Part shown: in pieces, positions 43,233-56,654 of the stretch | Position numbering within the stretch: position 1 is the first letter of the stretch | Layout: each line of letters opens with the position of its first letter | Origin: Franconibacter pulveris DSM 19144 | GTDB taxonomy: Bacteria; Pseudomonadota; Gammaproteobacteria; Enterobacterales; Enterobacteriaceae | Reading direction: 5' to 3' | Assembly: GCA_000621185.1 (NCBI GenBank) | Contig: KK211221.1 | Location: forward strand, 186,001 to 250,000 | DNA length: 64,000 bases | Translations under genes and position numbers: made by a program | The notes under the pieces: generated by a model | The model's input: the letters and a program-made list of their open reading frames with translations, nothing else | Databases searched by the model: none | What the model was told of the DNA's origin: nothing

Positions 43233-46200
43233 TTATTCAAAAGGTGGAGGCGCGAGCACTTCACGGTTGCCATTATGGCCCTGTTCGCTGACGATGCCCT
43301 GCATTTCCATCTGCTCAATAATCCTCGCCGCACGGTTGTAACCGATACGGAATTGACGCTGAACGCCGGAGATGGAGGCCTTGCGTTTTTCCACCACAAA
43401 GGCGACAGCCTGGTCGAACAGCGGGTCGAGTTCTTCGCCGCCATCAAAACCGCCGCCACCGCCTTCGCTGTCGCCGTCGGAGGTAATGCCTTCGACATAC
43501 TGTGGACGACCGCGCGCCTTCCAGTCCTGTACGACTGCGTGAACTTCCTGGTCTCGTACAAATGCGCCATGCACACGTACCGGGATAGAAGAGTTCGGGC
43601 CGGAATAAAGCATGTCGCCCATGCCAAGCAGCGATTCTGCACCGCCCTGATCGAGAATAGTACGTGAGTCAATTTTGCTGGATACGGTAAAAGCGATACG
43701 CGTCGGAATGTTAGCCTTGATAAGGCCGGTAATCACATCCACAGAAGGACGCTGGGTCGCCAGCACCAGGTGGATCCCCGCCGCACGCGCTTTCTGCGCG
43801 AGACGTGCGATCAGCTCTTCCACTTTCTTGCCTACCGTCATCATCAGATCGGCGAACTCATCCACCATCACCACGATATAAGGCAGTTTTTCGAGTACCG
43901 GATGCGTGGCGTCCATACTGTCGCCCGGCTTCCAGTAAGGATCCGGGATTGGACGGCCCATGCGTTCCGCTTCCATGATCTTCTCGTTGTAACCGGCAAG
44001 GTTACGCACGCCAAGCGCCGACATCAGCTTGTAGCGGCGTTCCATCTCATTAACGCTCCAGCGCAGAGCATTGGCGGCGTCTTTCATGTCGGTGACTACT
44101 TCCGTCAGAAGGTGCGGAATACCTTCATAAACGGAAAGCTCCAGCATCTTCGGATCGATCATGATAAAGCGCACCTCTTCCGGGGTCGCTTTATAGAGCA
44201 TGCTGAGGATCATGGCGTTAACACCGACCGATTTACCTGAGCCGGTGGTGCCCGCCACCAGCAGGTGCGGCATTTTCGCCAGGTCAGCCACGACTGGCTC
44301 ACCCGCAATATCTTTACCCAGTACAACCGAGAGCGGTGAAGGGTTATCGCGGAACTTATCGCAATCCAGGACTTCACGCAGATAAACCGTCTGGCGTTTT
44401 TTGTTAGGTAACTCAAGCCCGACATACGGTTTGCCGGGAATGACCTCGACTACACGGACAGCAACCGTCGAGAGGGAACGAGCCAAATCGCGCGAAAGGT
44501 TAGAAATACGAGCGGCTTTAACGCCTGGCGCCAGATTCAACTCAAAGCGCGTGATAACCGGGCCTGGCGAGTAGTTCACCACGTCGGCTTTAATACGGAA
44601 ATCCGCCAGACGCGCTTCCACTAAACGTGCCATCTGTTCCAGCGCGAACGTATCCACAGGCTCCACCTCAGCAGGCGGAGAAGAGAGCAGATCCAGCGAA
44701 GGAAGCGGGGTGGTAGGTTTATGCGTTGGTCGCGCTTCGCCGTTACGCATCAGCAACGGATGGATAAGCCCGCCGGATGAGGAAGGCGCAGACTGTTGCG
44801 AATGAGATACCGGCTGCTGCGGCTGAGTCTGATAAGCAGGCTGCTGAACCGGCTGCTGCGGCTGAGTCTGGTAAGCAGGCTGCTGAACCGGCTGCTGCGG
44901 CTGAGCCTGATAAGCAGGCTGCTGAACCGGCTGCGGCTGAGCCTGGTAAGCAGGCTGCTGTACCGGCTGCGGCTGAGTCTGGTAAGCAGGCTGCTGAACC
45001 GGCTGCTGCGGCTGAGCCTGATAAGCAGGCTGCTGAACCGGCTGCGGCTGAGCCTGGTAAGCAGGCTGCTGTACCGGCTGTGATGGGTTTTGCTGAACAG
45101 GCGGTGCAGGCTGTTCAACAAAACCCGGCGTAAATAAGGGTTCGCTCGGGCCATCGTCTACCAGTGCTTTCGTCGGTGAGAAATCAAAATCATCCAACGA
45201 AAAAGACGCTGCGCCCGGCGGCTGTTGCGCAGCATAACGTTGCTGCTGCGATGAGGCGAACTGGCGCGCCAGCTCCGCCTGTTCAGCAGCATCGTCATCA
45301 TCCTGCATCTGCTCAGCAGCAAAAGTCTCACCGTAACGCTGCTCTTGTGAAGAAGCGAACTGGCGCGCCAGTTCATCCTGCTGCAGCGCTTCCGCTTCTT
45401 CATCAGTCATGTGCGCCTGTTCGGTCTGACGTCGCTCAGCTTCACGCGCCTGCTCTTCCGCCATGCGCTGTGAAGGCAGCTTAATGCCATAAGAAGCAAG
45501 CTCGCGACGAGTAGGAACGCGTACGCGATTCGGACGAGGCAACTGCGGGCCAATGCCCTCTTTTACTTGTGGGCGAGGCGCATCGCTGGCGATGCTAAAG
45601 AGAGGCGCGGCGGCCGTAGCAACGGCTGCGGCTTTCGCCACTTCTTTTACAACCGGTGCGGCAGAGGAAACAGGCAAATCGATCGATTGGGCCTCATCCA
45701 TACCGAATGGCACGGACGAAGAAACGGACGGCGCAGTAAAAGCAGGTTTGGCGGCAGGCGCTGGCGCGGCTTCCGGCTGAACCGGATCCGGCACAGGCTG
45801 ATACCAGGCTGCCAGTTGCTCACGCTCGCGAGCGCGTTGCGCTTCTACCTCTTCAAAATGGTAGAGCGGCGGCCGGACAGGTTTAGTCTCCTGCGGCTCA
45901 GCGACAGGCTCGTGTACTGGCGCAACAGGTTCTTCCCAGGCGTGGTGAACCGGCTCCTGCGCAGGTGCTTCCCAGGCATGTTGAGTCACCTGAGCGTGAA
46001 CAGGCTCATCCCAGGAGTGAGAAGAAGGCGCTGATTCAGGTTGTGCAGGCGCGACAGACGGCTGCCACTGTTGCGTGGAAGCGTAATCCCGCACGGGTTC
46101 GTTCCAGGGCTGATGCTGCTGCGGCGTTTGCGGCTGCATGGCGCCCGGCTGGGTGAGATAGTTTTCCGGCGCGGGCGCGATAACCGGCTCCGGACCCTGA

Positions 46201-47321
46201 ACCGTCGGCGCATGCTGCCACGCCACAGGAGACGTCTCCATAGTGCTTTGCGGCGCAGCGGTAGCAACAGGCGCAGCGGGCGTTACCGCCTCTTCGGGCG
46301 CGGCCCAGGCCTGCGCAGCGGTAGTTGCAGCCGCGGCGGCGGCGACAGGCTCGGTTACCGGGTAGCCATTAAGCAGCGGATCGCTTTCATCGACATAATC
46401 CTGCGTCACGCGATGACCGGAAAAGAGCACGTCGTCCGGATCGGCGGCAACGCCGCGCGCGCTATAATGCACTTCGTCTTCATCATCCATGCGTTTGCCG
46501 GAAAAAAGCGCCACATCGGTTTTACGCCCGACAGGGTTGGCGAATTTCTCAGCGAGGCGTTGACGACGGGCTAATGCGCCACGAAGAATACGGGCGCGGC
46601 GGGATTCGCCTTTCGCTTTAACAGGCGCACGCTCGTCCTCTTCATCATGCTCTTCGTCTTCATCTTCGTATTCGTAATCATCATCCTGCCAGGTGTCATC
46701 GCGACGGGTACGGTTACTGGCAAAAGTCAGTACGCTTAACACGACGCTGCCGATTTTTTCCGCGATGCTAACCCACGACCAGCCGGTAAACAGCGTCAGA
46801 CCTGCGCCCCAGACGCATAAAAGCGCGATAGTGCCGCCGCTGCTGTTAAGCAGCGGCATCATGGCGGTGCTGAGGAGACTGCCGATTACGCCGCCAGAAG
46901 CGAAATACCAAATATCGTCGACGTTAATCGCCGCCAGGCCGCAGGAGGTGAGGATAAGCGCAATCACGCCGATTAAACGCAGCGAAACGGCGAAATAGTC
47001 AATGTAATCATCATTGCTGCGATGACGCCAGGCGAACCAGCAGCCGCCGACGATAATCACCGGGATGGTGTATGCCATTACGCCAAAGACGAAAAACAGC
47101 GTATCGGCAAGCCAGGCCCCGGGCGCGCCGCCCAGATTATGGATAGGTTCATGCCAGGCGGTTTGCGACCAGCTTGGGTCGGAAGGATTGAAGCTCAGGA
47201 GCGCTGCCATCAGCCAGACGGCAAACAGCACGACGAGAATTAGCATCGCCTCGAGCAAACGGCGACCGCTGCTTAACTTTGTCAGTGTGACTTCTTTGTC
47301 TTCGGTGTATTCCTGGCTCAA
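43233..47321 (-). CDS. ftsK: DNA translocase FtsK
   Basis: Septal DNA pump that positions the chromosome terminus and activates XerCD recombination at dif. It has 1362 residues (E. coli 1329). Four N-terminal membrane helices lie within about residues 20-200. A long Pro/Gln/Glu-rich linker covers about 215-850 and contains seven tandem Pro-Gln repeats (44811-45080) and a duplicated [12 protein letters not shown] block. The motor domain has Walker [17 protein letters not shown] and Walker B-type [13 protein letters not shown]. The C-terminal gamma winged helix ends [20 protein letters not shown] and VLAPPPFE. The linker is longer than in E. coli because of the repeats. The gene lies 120 bases after lrp. 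Confidence 0.97.
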   Translation of the reverse strand: MSQEYTEDKEVTLTKLSSGRRLLEAMLILVVLFAVWLMAALLSFNPSDPSWSQTAWHEPIHNLGGAPGAWLADTLFFVFGVMAYTIPVIIVGGCWFAWRHRSNDDYIDYFAVSLRLIGVIALILTSCGLAAINVDDIWYFASGGVIGSLLSTAMMPLLNSSGGTIALLCVWGAGLTLFTGWSWVSIAEKIGSVVLSVLTFASNRTRRDDTWQDDDYEYEDEDEEHDEEDERAPVKAKGESRRARILRGALARRQRLAEKFANPVGRKTDVALFSGKRMDDEDEVHYSARGVAADPDDVLFSGHRVTQDYVDESDPLLNGYPVTEPVAAAAAATTAAQAWAAPEEAVTPAAPVATAAPQSTMETSPVAWQHAPTVQGPEPVIAPAPENYLTQPGAMQPQTPQQHQPWNEPVRDYASTQQWQPSVAPAQPESAPSSHSWDEPVHAQVTQHAWEAPAQEPVHHAWEEPVAPVHEPVAEPQETKPVRPPLYHFEEVEAQRAREREQLAAWYQPVPDPVQPEAAPAPAAKPAFTAPSVSSSVPFGMDEAQSIDLPVSSAAPVVKEVAKAAAVATAAAPLFSIASDAPRPQVKEGIGPQLPRPNRVRVPTRRELASYGIKLPSQRMAEEQAREAERRQTEQAHMTDEEAEALQQDELARQFASSQEQRYGETFAAEQMQDDDDAAEQAELARQFASSQQQRYAAQQPPGAASFSLDDFDFSPTKALVDDGPSEPLFTPGFVEQPAPPVQQNPSQPVQQPAYQAQPQPVQQPAYQAQPQQPVQQPAYQTQPQPVQQPAYQAQPQPVQQPAYQAQPQQPVQQPAYQTQPQQPVQQPAYQTQPQQPVSHSQQSAPSSSGGLIHPLLMRNGEARPTHKPTTPLPSLDLLSSPPAEVEPVDTFALEQMARLVEARLADFRIKADVVNYSPGPVITRFELNLAPGVKAARISNLSRDLARSLSTVAVRVVEVIPGKPYVGLELPNKKRQTVYLREVLDCDKFRDNPSPLSVVLGKDIAGEPVVADLAKMPHLLVAGTTGSGKSVGVNAMILSMLYKATPEEVRFIMIDPKMLELSVYEGIPHLLTEVVTDMKDAANALRWSVNEMERRYKLMSALGVRNLAGYNEKIMEAERMGRPIPDPYWKPGDSMDATHPVLEKLPYIVVMVDEFADLMMTVGKKVEELIARLAQKARAAGIHLVLATQRPSVDVITGLIKANIPTRIAFTVSSKIDSRTILDQGGAESLLGMGDMLYSGPNSSIPVRVHGAFVRDQEVHAVVQDWKARGRPQYVEGITSDGDSEGGGGGFDGGEELDPLFDQAVAFVVEKRKASISGVQRQFRIGYNRAARIIEQMEMQGIVSEQGHNGNREVLAPPPFE
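44811..45080 (-). repeat. Seven tandem 36/39-base repeats within ftsK
   Basis: Seven copies of a 12- or 13-codon unit encoding QQPAYQ[A/T]QP(Q)QPV. The copies differ by A/T at one residue and by presence of one Gln codon. Unit length is always a multiple of three, so the frame is kept. Near identity of copies points to recent slippage or unequal recombination in the flexible linker. Confidence 0.95.
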
Positions 47322-47441
47322 GAAAGGCTCTCCAGGTCCTTATTACTAAAACGGACAACAGTGCCGGGTTACCCCGACACTGTCGCTGTATGGATTAACA
47401 GGAGTGTACTCAAACTGCGCCCGGTTTGCACCACTTGCGCA

Positions 47442-47936
47442 TTAACGAGTCTTGATAACCAGACGATTGCTCTGTTTAACCTCTTCCATTACTACGTATG
47501 TGCGCGTGTCGTTCACGCCAGGCAGACGCAGCAAGGTTTCACCGAGTAATTTACGGTACGCGGACATATCCGGCACACGCGTTTTCAACAGGTAGTCGAA
47601 ATCGCCAGATACCAGATGACACTCCTGAATTTCTTCAAGTTTTTGCACTGCGGCGTTAAATTGCTCAAACACATCCGGCGCGCCGCGATTCAGAGTAATC
47701 TCAACAAAAACCAGCAGTGATGCATCCAGATAATGCGGGTTCAACAGTGCCGTGTAGCCCTGAATAAAACCCTGTCTTTCCAGACGACGAACGCGCTCAA
47801 GGCACGGCGTCGGTGAAAGTCCCACTCTTTTTGAAAGCTCGACGTTAGAAATACGCCCATCCTTTTGCAGCTCATTAAGAATGTTACGATCGATACGGTC
47901 GAGATCTTTGCCAGGGCGCTTCTTGCTATCTACCAT
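47442..47936 (-). CDS. lrp: Leucine-responsive regulatory protein
   Basis: Global regulator of amino acid metabolism, pili and transport, with leucine as effector. It has 164 residues, as in E. coli, and nearly the same sequence. The N-terminal helix-turn-helix is NVELSKRVGLSPTPCLERVR; the RAM domain has VSGDFDYLLKTRVPDMSAYR. The open frame extends 17 codons upstream, but MVDSKKRPGKDLDRID is the known start. It has a long leader with an 8-base-pair hairpin, and autoregulation is known in E. coli. Confidence 0.98.
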   Translation of the reverse strand: MVDSKKRPGKDLDRIDRNILNELQKDGRISNVELSKRVGLSPTPCLERVRRLERQGFIQGYTALLNPHYLDASLLVFVEITLNRGAPDVFEQFNAAVQKLEEIQECHLVSGDFDYLLKTRVPDMSAYRKLLGETLLRLPGVNDTRTYVVMEEVKQSNRLVIKTR

Positions 47937-49400
<1,464 letters not shown>

Positions 49401-49415
49401 TTCTGCATGTTGAAC

Positions 49416-49437
49416 AAGGCGACTAATCAGTCGCCTT
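49416..49437 (+). terminator. Terminator of trxB
   Basis: Stem AAGGCGACT / AGTCGCCTT with loop AATC, followed by TCTTTT, 15 bases after the stop. Confidence 0.85.
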
Positions 49438-49517
49438 TCTTTTGCCCCCGTTGTAACATTGCGTGCACCTCCGCCGCCCGGCGGACTTAATGGACTTTCA
49501 CCTGCTTATTGCACGCC

Positions 49518-51284
49518 ATGAATAAAACCCGTCAACAAGAACTGACACGCTGGTTAAAACAGCAAAGTGTGATTTCCCGCCGCTGGCTTAATCTGTCTCG
49601 CCTGACAGGCGTTATTAGCGGCGTGCTGATTGTCGCTCAAGCCTGGCTGCTGGCTTATCTGCTCAACAGCATGATCATGCATGCCATCCCACGTGAGGCG
49701 CTGCTATTGCCATTTGCGCTGCTGGTTATCGTTTTTATTCTGCGCGCCTGGGTAGTCTGGGTGCGAGAGAAAATCGGCTTTCGCGCGGGTCAGCACATTC
49801 GCGCGCATATCCGACGCCTTGTGCTGGACCGTCTGCAGCAGGCGGGACCTGCCTGGATTCAGGGGAAACCCGCAGGCAGTTGGGCCACGCTTATCCTTGA
49901 ACAAGTAGAGGATATGCATGACTTTTATGCGCGCTATTTGCCGCAAATGGCGCTGGCGGTCAGCGTACCGTTGTTGATTGTGCTGGCGATTTTTCCGTCT
50001 AACTGGGCGGCGGCGTTAATTCTGCTTGCCACCGCGCCGCTTATTCCGCTCTTTATGGCGATGGTGGGAATGGGCGCGGCGGACGCCAACCGTCGTAATT
50101 TTCAGGCGCTGGCCCGTCTTAGCGGCAACTTCCTGGACCGGCTTCGGGGTATGGAAACGCTGCGCCTTTTCAACCGGGGGGCGGCGGAAACCGAGCAAAT
50201 CCGTCGCGCTTCTCAGGACTTTCGTCAGCGGACAATGGAAGTGTTGCGTCTCGCCTTTCTTTCATCCGGCGTACTGGAATTTTTTACCTCGCTTTCTATC
50301 GCGCTGGTCGCGGTTTACTTTGGTTTCTCTTATCTCGGCGAGCTGAATTTCGGCCACTATGGCGCAGGCGTTACGCTGGCCTCCGGCTTTCTGGCTTTGA
50401 TTTTAGCGCCGGAGTTTTTCCAGCCGTTACGCGATCTTGGCACGTTTTACCACGCCAAAGCCCAGGCCACAGGCGCGGCCGACAGCCTGAAGACGTTTCT
50501 GGACACGCCGCTACAGCATCCGGAACGCGGTACGGTTGAGTTGCCTGCCACAGGCGCCGTCGCGCTTGAGGCAAAAAACGTCGTGATTTTGTCAGCGGAA
50601 GGGAAGCGTCTGGCAGGTCCGCTGACTTTTTCTTTGTCTGCGGGGCAGCGAGCCGTCCTGGTAGGCCAGAGCGGCGCGGGAAAAAGTTCGTTGCTCAATC
50701 TGCTGTCCGGTTTTTTGCCTTATGAAGGTTCTGTTCTCGTTAACGGCACGGAATTGCGCGAACTGACGCCTGAAAGCTGGCGTCGCCAGCTGAGCTGGGT
50801 GGGCCAGAACCCGCAATTGCCCGCCGCCACGATCAGGGAAAACGTGCTGCTCTCTAATCCGCAGGCCAGCGATGCCGCGCTGGATGCGGCGCTGGAAAAA
50901 GCCTGGGTGAAAGAATTCCTGCCGCTGCTGCCTGAAGGAGTGGATACGCCGCTCGGCGATCAGGCCTCGCGTCTCTCGGTAGGTCAGGCGCAGCGGGTTG
51001 CCGTTGCGCGCGCCCTGCTCTCGCCCTGCGGCCTGCTGCTGCTTGACGAGCCGGCCGCAAGTCTGGATGCCCATAGCGAGCGGCGTGTAATGCAGGCGCT
51101 GGACGCCGCATCAACGCAACAAACCACGCTCATGGTAACGCATCAGCTTGATTACCTCACGGCCTGGGACACCATCTGGGTAATGCGCGACGGCCAGATT
51201 ATCGAGCAAGGCGATTTTGCAACGCTTGCCGCGGCGCAGGGTCCTTTCGCCGCGCTGCTGGCTCATCGTCAGGAGGAGATTTAA
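49518..51284 (+). CDS. cydD: ABC transporter subunit CydD (cysteine/glutathione export)
   Basis: Half of the heterodimeric CydDC inner-membrane ABC transporter that is needed for cytochrome bd assembly; it was described as a thiol (cysteine/glutathione) exporter and more recently linked to heme handling. It has 588 residues, as in E. coli. Six membrane helices cover about residues 20-310. The ATPase has Walker A VGQSGAGKSSLLN, signature LSVGQAQRVAVARALL and Walker B LLLLDEPAASLD. The start is the ATG at 49518 (MNKTRQQEL); a TTG three codons earlier is less likely. It abuts cydC with no gap. Confidence 0.96.
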   Translation: MNKTRQQELTRWLKQQSVISRRWLNLSRLTGVISGVLIVAQAWLLAYLLNSMIMHAIPREALLLPFALLVIVFILRAWVVWVREKIGFRAGQHIRAHIRRLVLDRLQQAGPAWIQGKPAGSWATLILEQVEDMHDFYARYLPQMALAVSVPLLIVLAIFPSNWAAALILLATAPLIPLFMAMVGMGAADANRRNFQALARLSGNFLDRLRGMETLRLFNRGAAETEQIRRASQDFRQRTMEVLRLAFLSSGVLEFFTSLSIALVAVYFGFSYLGELNFGHYGAGVTLASGFLALILAPEFFQPLRDLGTFYHAKAQATGAADSLKTFLDTPLQHPERGTVELPATGAVALEAKNVVILSAEGKRLAGPLTFSLSAGQRAVLVGQSGAGKSSLLNLLSGFLPYEGSVLVNGTELRELTPESWRRQLSWVGQNPQLPAATIRENVLLSNPQASDAALDAALEKAWVKEFLPLLPEGVDTPLGDQASRLSVGQAQRVAVARALLSPCGLLLLDEPAASLDAHSERRVMQALDAASTQQTTLMVTHQLDYLTAWDTIWVMRDGQIIEQGDFATLAAAQGPFAALLAHRQEEI

Positions 51285-53006
51285 ATGCGCGCTTTGTTAC
51301 CGTACCTTGCGCTCTATAAACGCCATAAATGGCTGCTGATGCTGGGCATTATATTGGCTATCGTCACGCTGCTGGCGAGTATTGGTTTGCTGACGCTCTC
51401 CGGCTGGTTTCTTTCCGCCTCAGCGGTGGCCGGCGTGGCGGGCGTATACAGCTTCAACTATATGTTGCCTGCCGCAGGTGTGCGCGGCGCCGCGATAATC
51501 CGTACCGCCGGCCGCTACTTCGAGCGGCTGGTAAGCCACGATGCCACCTTCCGTGTGCTGGAACATTTGCGAGTATTTACTTTCAGCAAGCTGCTGCCCC
51601 TTTCCCCCGCCGGGCTGGCGCGCTTTCGTCAGGGCGAATTGCTGAACCGGCTGGTGGCGGACGTCGATACGCTCGATCATCTCTACTTGCGGGTTATCTC
51701 GCCCTTAGTGGGCGCCATGGTGGTAACGGGGGTAGTCACGCTGGGTTTGAGCCTGCTGGATACCACTCTCGCGCTGACGCTGGGCGGCATTATGCTGGCT
51801 ACGCTGCTGCTCTTGCCTCCCCTTTTCTATCGCGCGGGTAAACCGACAGGCGAAGCGCTGACCCATTACCGCGCCAGCTATCGCCAGATGCTTACCGCCT
51901 GGCTCCAGGGCCAGGCGGAGTTAACTATTTTCGGCGCCAGCAACCGCTATCGTGATGAGATGGAACATAACGAACTTGTCTGGCATGAGGCGCAACGTCG
52001 CCAGGCGGGCCTGACGGCGTTATCTCAAGCGGTGATGCTGCTTATCAGCGGCGTAGCGGTCGTGCTGATGCTCTGGATGGCTGCAGGCGGCGTAGGGGGT
52101 AACGATTCGCCAGGCGCCCTGATCGCCCTTTTTGTTTTCTGCGCGCTGGCGGCATTCGAAGCCCTTGCGCCCGTTACCGGCGCTTTCCAGCATTTAGGCC
52201 AGGTTATCGCCTCAGCGCGACGCGTTACGCAGGTGATTGAGCAGAAGCCGGATGTTATTTTTCCAGACGGCGCTCAGTCTGTTCCTGAGCAGGTAGCGCT
52301 GACGCTGGATGGCGTCTCTTTCAGCTACCCGAACCAAACGCAGCCTGCGCTTCGCGGCGTTACGCTCGATATTGAAGCGGGCGAACATCTCGCCCTGCTG
52401 GGCCGTACAGGCTGTGGAAAGTCAACGTTGCTGCAACTGCTCACCCGCGCATGGGATGTCTCGTCCGGGGCCATTAAGCTTAATGGCGAGCGGATTGAAA
52501 CGCTCAGCGAAGCCACCCTTCGCGCCGCCATCAGCGTAGTGCCGCAACGCGTCCATCTCTTCAGCGCAACGCTTCGCGAAAACTTGCTGCTCGCCTCTCC
52601 CGCTGCGAGCGACGAAGCGCTGCGCGCCGTACTTAAACGGGTGGGTCTGGAAAAGCTGCTGGAAGAGAACGGTTTAAATGTCTGGCTTGGCGAGGGCGGC
52701 CGCCAGCTTTCCGGCGGCGAGCTGCGCCGTCTGGCTATTGCGCGCGCGCTATTGCATGATGCGCCTCTGCTGTTGCTGGATGAGCCGACTGAAGGGCTGG
52801 ATGCCGAAACGGAAAGCCAGATCCTTGATTTGCTTGCTGACGTATTAAAAGCAAAAACCGTGCTGATGGTGACGCATCGTTTACGAGGTTTAGCTCGTTT
52901 TAACCGAATAATTGTGATGGACAACGGCGAAATTATTGAGCAAGGTAATCACGCTGAATTAATGGCGTCAAAGGGGCGTTATTACCAGTTTCGTCAACGC
53001 CTGTAG
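51285..53006 (+). CDS. cydC: ABC transporter subunit CydC
   Basis: Second half of the CydDC transporter. It has 573 residues, as in E. coli. Membrane domain about residues 15-310; ATPase with Walker A LLGRTGCGKSTLLQLL, signature LSGGELRRLAIARALL and Walker B LLLLDEPTEGLD. The start codon follows the cydD stop directly (TAA ATG), with AGGAGGAG inside the cydD 3' end as ribosome site, so the two subunits are coupled. aat follows after 47 bases. Confidence 0.96.
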   Translation: MRALLPYLALYKRHKWLLMLGIILAIVTLLASIGLLTLSGWFLSASAVAGVAGVYSFNYMLPAAGVRGAAIIRTAGRYFERLVSHDATFRVLEHLRVFTFSKLLPLSPAGLARFRQGELLNRLVADVDTLDHLYLRVISPLVGAMVVTGVVTLGLSLLDTTLALTLGGIMLATLLLLPPLFYRAGKPTGEALTHYRASYRQMLTAWLQGQAELTIFGASNRYRDEMEHNELVWHEAQRRQAGLTALSQAVMLLISGVAVVLMLWMAAGGVGGNDSPGALIALFVFCALAAFEALAPVTGAFQHLGQVIASARRVTQVIEQKPDVIFPDGAQSVPEQVALTLDGVSFSYPNQTQPALRGVTLDIEAGEHLALLGRTGCGKSTLLQLLTRAWDVSSGAIKLNGERIETLSEATLRAAISVVPQRVHLFSATLRENLLLASPAASDEALRAVLKRVGLEKLLEENGLNVWLGEGGRQLSGGELRRLAIARALLHDAPLLLLDEPTEGLDAETESQILDLLADVLKAKTVLMVTHRLRGLARFNRIIVMDNGEIIEQGNHAELMASKGRYYQFRQRL

Positions 53007-53053
53007 ACTATGATTGAACGATTACTTGCCGCGTAGTATGGAGACACGAAGTC

Positions 53054-53758
53054 ATGCGTCTGGTGCAGCTTTCTCGTCATTCTATCGCCTTCCCTTCGCC
53101 TGAAGGCGCGCTGCGCGAGCCCAACGGGCTGCTGGCGCTGGGCGGCGATTTAAGTCCGGCGCGTCTGCTTATGGCTTACCAGCACGGCATCTTTCCCTGG
53201 TTTTCGCCGGGCGATCCTATTCTCTGGTGGTCGCCCGACCCGAGAGCGGTGCTTTTCCCTGACCGGTTCCACTTAAGCCGAAGCATGAGGCGTTTTCACC
53301 GTCAGTCCCCTTACCGCGTAACGCTGAATTATGCGTTTGAACGGGTGATTGAGGGCTGTGCGGAAGATCGCAGCGACGGCACCTGGATTACCCCGGAAGT
53401 GGTTATCGCCTGGCAAAGGCTACATGAACTGGGGCATGCGCACTCTATTGAGGTCTGGCAGGGAAACGAACTGGTGGGCGGTATGTATGGCGTCGCTCAG
53501 GGCGCGCTGTTTTGCGGCGAATCGATGTTCAGCCGTCGGGAAAACGGTTCTAAAACGGCGTTGCTGGTCTTTTGCGAGTACTTTATGCAACAAGGCGGCC
53601 AGCTTATTGATTGTCAGGTGCTCAACGCTCACACCGCCTCGCTTGGCGCGACGGAGATTTCCCGGCGCAGTTACCTGAACTGGCTTGATGAATTGCGTTT
53701 GCTGTCCTTGCCAGGCGCGTGCTGGGTGCCTAAAACCCTCTTTCCCGGCATGCGCTGA
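53054..53758 (+). CDS. aat: Leucyl/phenylalanyl-tRNA--protein transferase
   Basis: Cytoplasmic enzyme that adds Leu or Phe from aminoacyl-tRNA to proteins with N-terminal Arg or Lys and so marks them for ClpS-ClpAP. It has 234 residues, as in E. coli. Conserved segments are [38 protein letters not shown] and [17 protein letters not shown]. It lies in the cydDC-aat cluster and close to clpA/clpS, which act on its products. Confidence 0.97.
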   Translation: MRLVQLSRHSIAFPSPEGALREPNGLLALGGDLSPARLLMAYQHGIFPWFSPGDPILWWSPDPRAVLFPDRFHLSRSMRRFHRQSPYRVTLNYAFERVIEGCAEDRSDGTWITPEVVIAWQRLHELGHAHSIEVWQGNELVGGMYGVAQGALFCGESMFSRRENGSKTALLVFCEYFMQQGGQLIDCQVLNAHTASLGATEISRRSYLNWLDELRLLSLPGACWVPKTLFPGMR

Positions 53759-54269
<511 letters not shown>

Positions 54270-54309
54270 GCATTTCCGCGCGCCGCTGCGGCGGTGACGC
54301 CAGAAAACA

Positions 54310-54338
54310 AAAAGGCCGGGATAATCCCGGCCTTTTTT
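54310..54338. terminator. Bidirectional terminator between infA and clpA
   Basis: Stem AAGGCCGGG / CCCGGCCTT with loop ATAAT and A and T tracts on both sides, between convergent genes. Confidence 0.9.
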
Positions 54339-54352
54339 ATTAGCTTGCGCTA

Positions 54353-56626
54353 TCAGTGCGCCGTTTCCGGCTTGTGTTTCTGCGCGCCATGGAAATTGTA
54401 GGTTAACTGGTCTTTCTCTTTATCCAGCGCCACAATCACCTGGCCGCCATCCACCAGCGTACCGAACAACAACTCGTTCGCCAGCGGCTTCTTCAGGTTG
54501 TCCTGGATGACGCGAGACATTGGGCGCGCGCCCATCGCACGGTCATAGCCTTTATCCGCAAGCCAGTCGCGCGCTTCCTGACTCACCTCAAGCGACACCC
54601 CTTTCTGGTCCAGCTGCGCCTGGAGTTCGACAATAAATTTGTCGACCACCTGATGAATCACCTCGGTTGAGAGATGGTTGAACCAGATGATGTTGTCCAG
54701 ACGGTTGCGGAACTCCGGCGTAAACACTTTCTTGATCTCTTCCATCGCATCGGTGCTGTTATCCTGATGGATAAGACCAATCGATTTACGCTCGGTTTCA
54801 CGCACGCCGGCGTTAGTTGTCATCACCAGAATAACGTTGCGGAAGTCCGCTTTGCGGCCGTTATTGTCGGTCAGCGTGCCATTGTCCATGACCTGCAGCA
54901 GCAGGTTAAAGACATCCGGATGCGCTTTTTCAATCTCATCAAGCAGCAGTACCGCGTGCGGATGTTTGATTACCGCATCGGTCAACAGCCCGCCCTGATC
55001 AAAACCAACGTAACCCGGAGGCGCGCCGATCAGACGGCTCACCGTATGACGTTCCATATACTCGGACATATCAAAGCGCAACAGCTCAATGCCCAGGGCT
55101 TTAGAAAGCTGCACCGTCACCTCGGTTTTCCCAACCCCGGTCGGACCGGCGAAGAGGAATGAACCAACGGGTTTACGATCGTGTCCCAGCCCTGCGCGGC
55201 TCATCTTAATGGCTTCGGTTAACGCCTCGATGGCTTTATCCTGACCAAACACCAGCATTTTCAGGCGATCGCCCAGGCTCTTGAGCGTATCGCGGTCGCT
55301 TGCCGAAACGCTTTTTTCAGGGATTCGGGCAATACGTGCGACGACTGATTCGATGTCCGCCACGTTGATGGTTTTCTTACGTTTGCTGACTGGCATCAGA
55401 CGCGCGCGCGCGCCCGCTTCATCAATAACGTCAATCGCCTTGTCAGGCAGATGGCGATCGTTGATGTATTTCACCGCCAGCTCCACCGCTGCACGTACCG
55501 CTTTAGCGGTGTAACGTACGTCATGGTGCGCTTCATACTTCGGCTTCAGGCCATTAATTATCTGTACCGTTTCATCCACGCTTGGTTCAGTAATGTCAAT
55601 TTTCTGGAAGCGACGCGCCAGGGCGCGGTCTTTTTCGAAAATGTTGCTGAACTCCTGATAGGTAGTGGAACCCATCACGCGAATTTTACCGCTTGAGAGC
55701 AACGGCTTAATCAGGTTGGCGGCATCCACTTGCCCGCCGGACGCGGCGCCCGCGCCGATGATGGTGTGGATCTCGTCAATAAACAGAATGCTGTTGCTAT
55801 CCTGTTCCAACTGTTTAAGCAGCGCCTTAAAGCGTTTTTCAAAATCGCCGCGATATTTCGTTCCCGCCAGCAGCGAGCCGATATCCAGCGCGTAGATGGT
55901 GCAGTCAGCCATCACTTCCGGCACGTCGCCTTGTACGATGCGCCAGGCAAGCCCTTCAGCAATAGCGGTTTTACCTACGCCCGACTCGCCCACAAGCAGC
56001 GGGTTATTTTTACGGCGACGGCAGAGCACCTGAATGGTCCGCTCCAGCTCTTTATCACGCCCAATCAGCGGGTCGATGCCGCCGACGCGAGCAAGCTGGT
56101 TAAGATTGGTGGTGAAGTTTTCCATACGCTCCTCCCCGCCTGCTTGCTCTTCGCTAACTGGATTAGTGTGATCGGACGACGAGTTAGGTTCGTCCTTACG
56201 GGTGCCGTGGGAGATAAAATTCACCACGTCCAGCCGGCTCACTTCGTGCTTACGCAACAGGTAAGCCGCCTGGGACTCCTGCTCGCTGAAAATCGCCACT
56301 AAGACGTTTGCTCCCGTCACTTCGCTGCGACCGGAAGACTGGACATGGAACACCGCGCGCTGCAGCACGCGCTGGAAGCTAAGCGTCGGTTGCGTATCGC
56401 GCTCTTCTTCACTGACGGGCAGTACGGGTGTGGTTTGTTCGATGAAGGCCTCAAGTTCCTGACGAAGCGCCACCAGATCCACCGAGCACGCTTCCAGCGC
56501 CTCGCGAGCCGATGGGTTACTGAGCAAAGCCAGTAACAGATGCTCGACGGTCATAAACTCATGTCGGTGCTCGCGCGCTCTGGCGAAAGCCATATTTAAA
56601 CTGAGTTCCAGTTCTTGGTTGAGCAT
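54353..56626 (-). CDS. clpA: ATP-dependent Clp protease ATP-binding subunit ClpA
   Basis: Hsp100 unfoldase that feeds substrates to ClpP. It has 757 residues (E. coli 758). The N domain covers about residues 1-145. The first AAA module has Walker [17 protein letters not shown] and Walker [15 protein letters not shown]; the second has [17 protein letters not shown] and [15 protein letters not shown]. The ClpP-docking loop is in KSIGLIHQD. The start [15 protein letters not shown] at 56626 has GAGGGGGG upstream. It lies 28 bases after clpS, in one unit with its adaptor. Confidence 0.98.
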   Translation of the reverse strand: MLNQELELSLNMAFARAREHRHEFMTVEHLLLALLSNPSAREALEACSVDLVALRQELEAFIEQTTPVLPVSEEERDTQPTLSFQRVLQRAVFHVQSSGRSEVTGANVLVAIFSEQESQAAYLLRKHEVSRLDVVNFISHGTRKDEPNSSSDHTNPVSEEQAGGEERMENFTTNLNQLARVGGIDPLIGRDKELERTIQVLCRRRKNNPLLVGESGVGKTAIAEGLAWRIVQGDVPEVMADCTIYALDIGSLLAGTKYRGDFEKRFKALLKQLEQDSNSILFIDEIHTIIGAGAASGGQVDAANLIKPLLSSGKIRVMGSTTYQEFSNIFEKDRALARRFQKIDITEPSVDETVQIINGLKPKYEAHHDVRYTAKAVRAAVELAVKYINDRHLPDKAIDVIDEAGARARLMPVSKRKKTINVADIESVVARIARIPEKSVSASDRDTLKSLGDRLKMLVFGQDKAIEALTEAIKMSRAGLGHDRKPVGSFLFAGPTGVGKTEVTVQLSKALGIELLRFDMSEYMERHTVSRLIGAPPGYVGFDQGGLLTDAVIKHPHAVLLLDEIEKAHPDVFNLLLQVMDNGTLTDNNGRKADFRNVILVMTTNAGVRETERKSIGLIHQDNSTDAMEEIKKVFTPEFRNRLDNIIWFNHLSTEVIHQVVDKFIVELQAQLDQKGVSLEVSQEARDWLADKGYDRAMGARPMSRVIQDNLKKPLANELLFGTLVDGGQVIVALDKEKDQLTYNFHGAQKHKPETAH

Positions 56627-56654
56627 AGGCACCCCCCTCAATTGTCTGCCTTAT

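Noticed and set aside
44750-45154. Several overlapping open frames on both strands across the ftsK repeats
   Set aside because: The repeat unit is a multiple of three and free of stops in several frames, so these frames are products of the repetition. The repeats are also not a CRISPR array: no distinct spacers and copies are coding.
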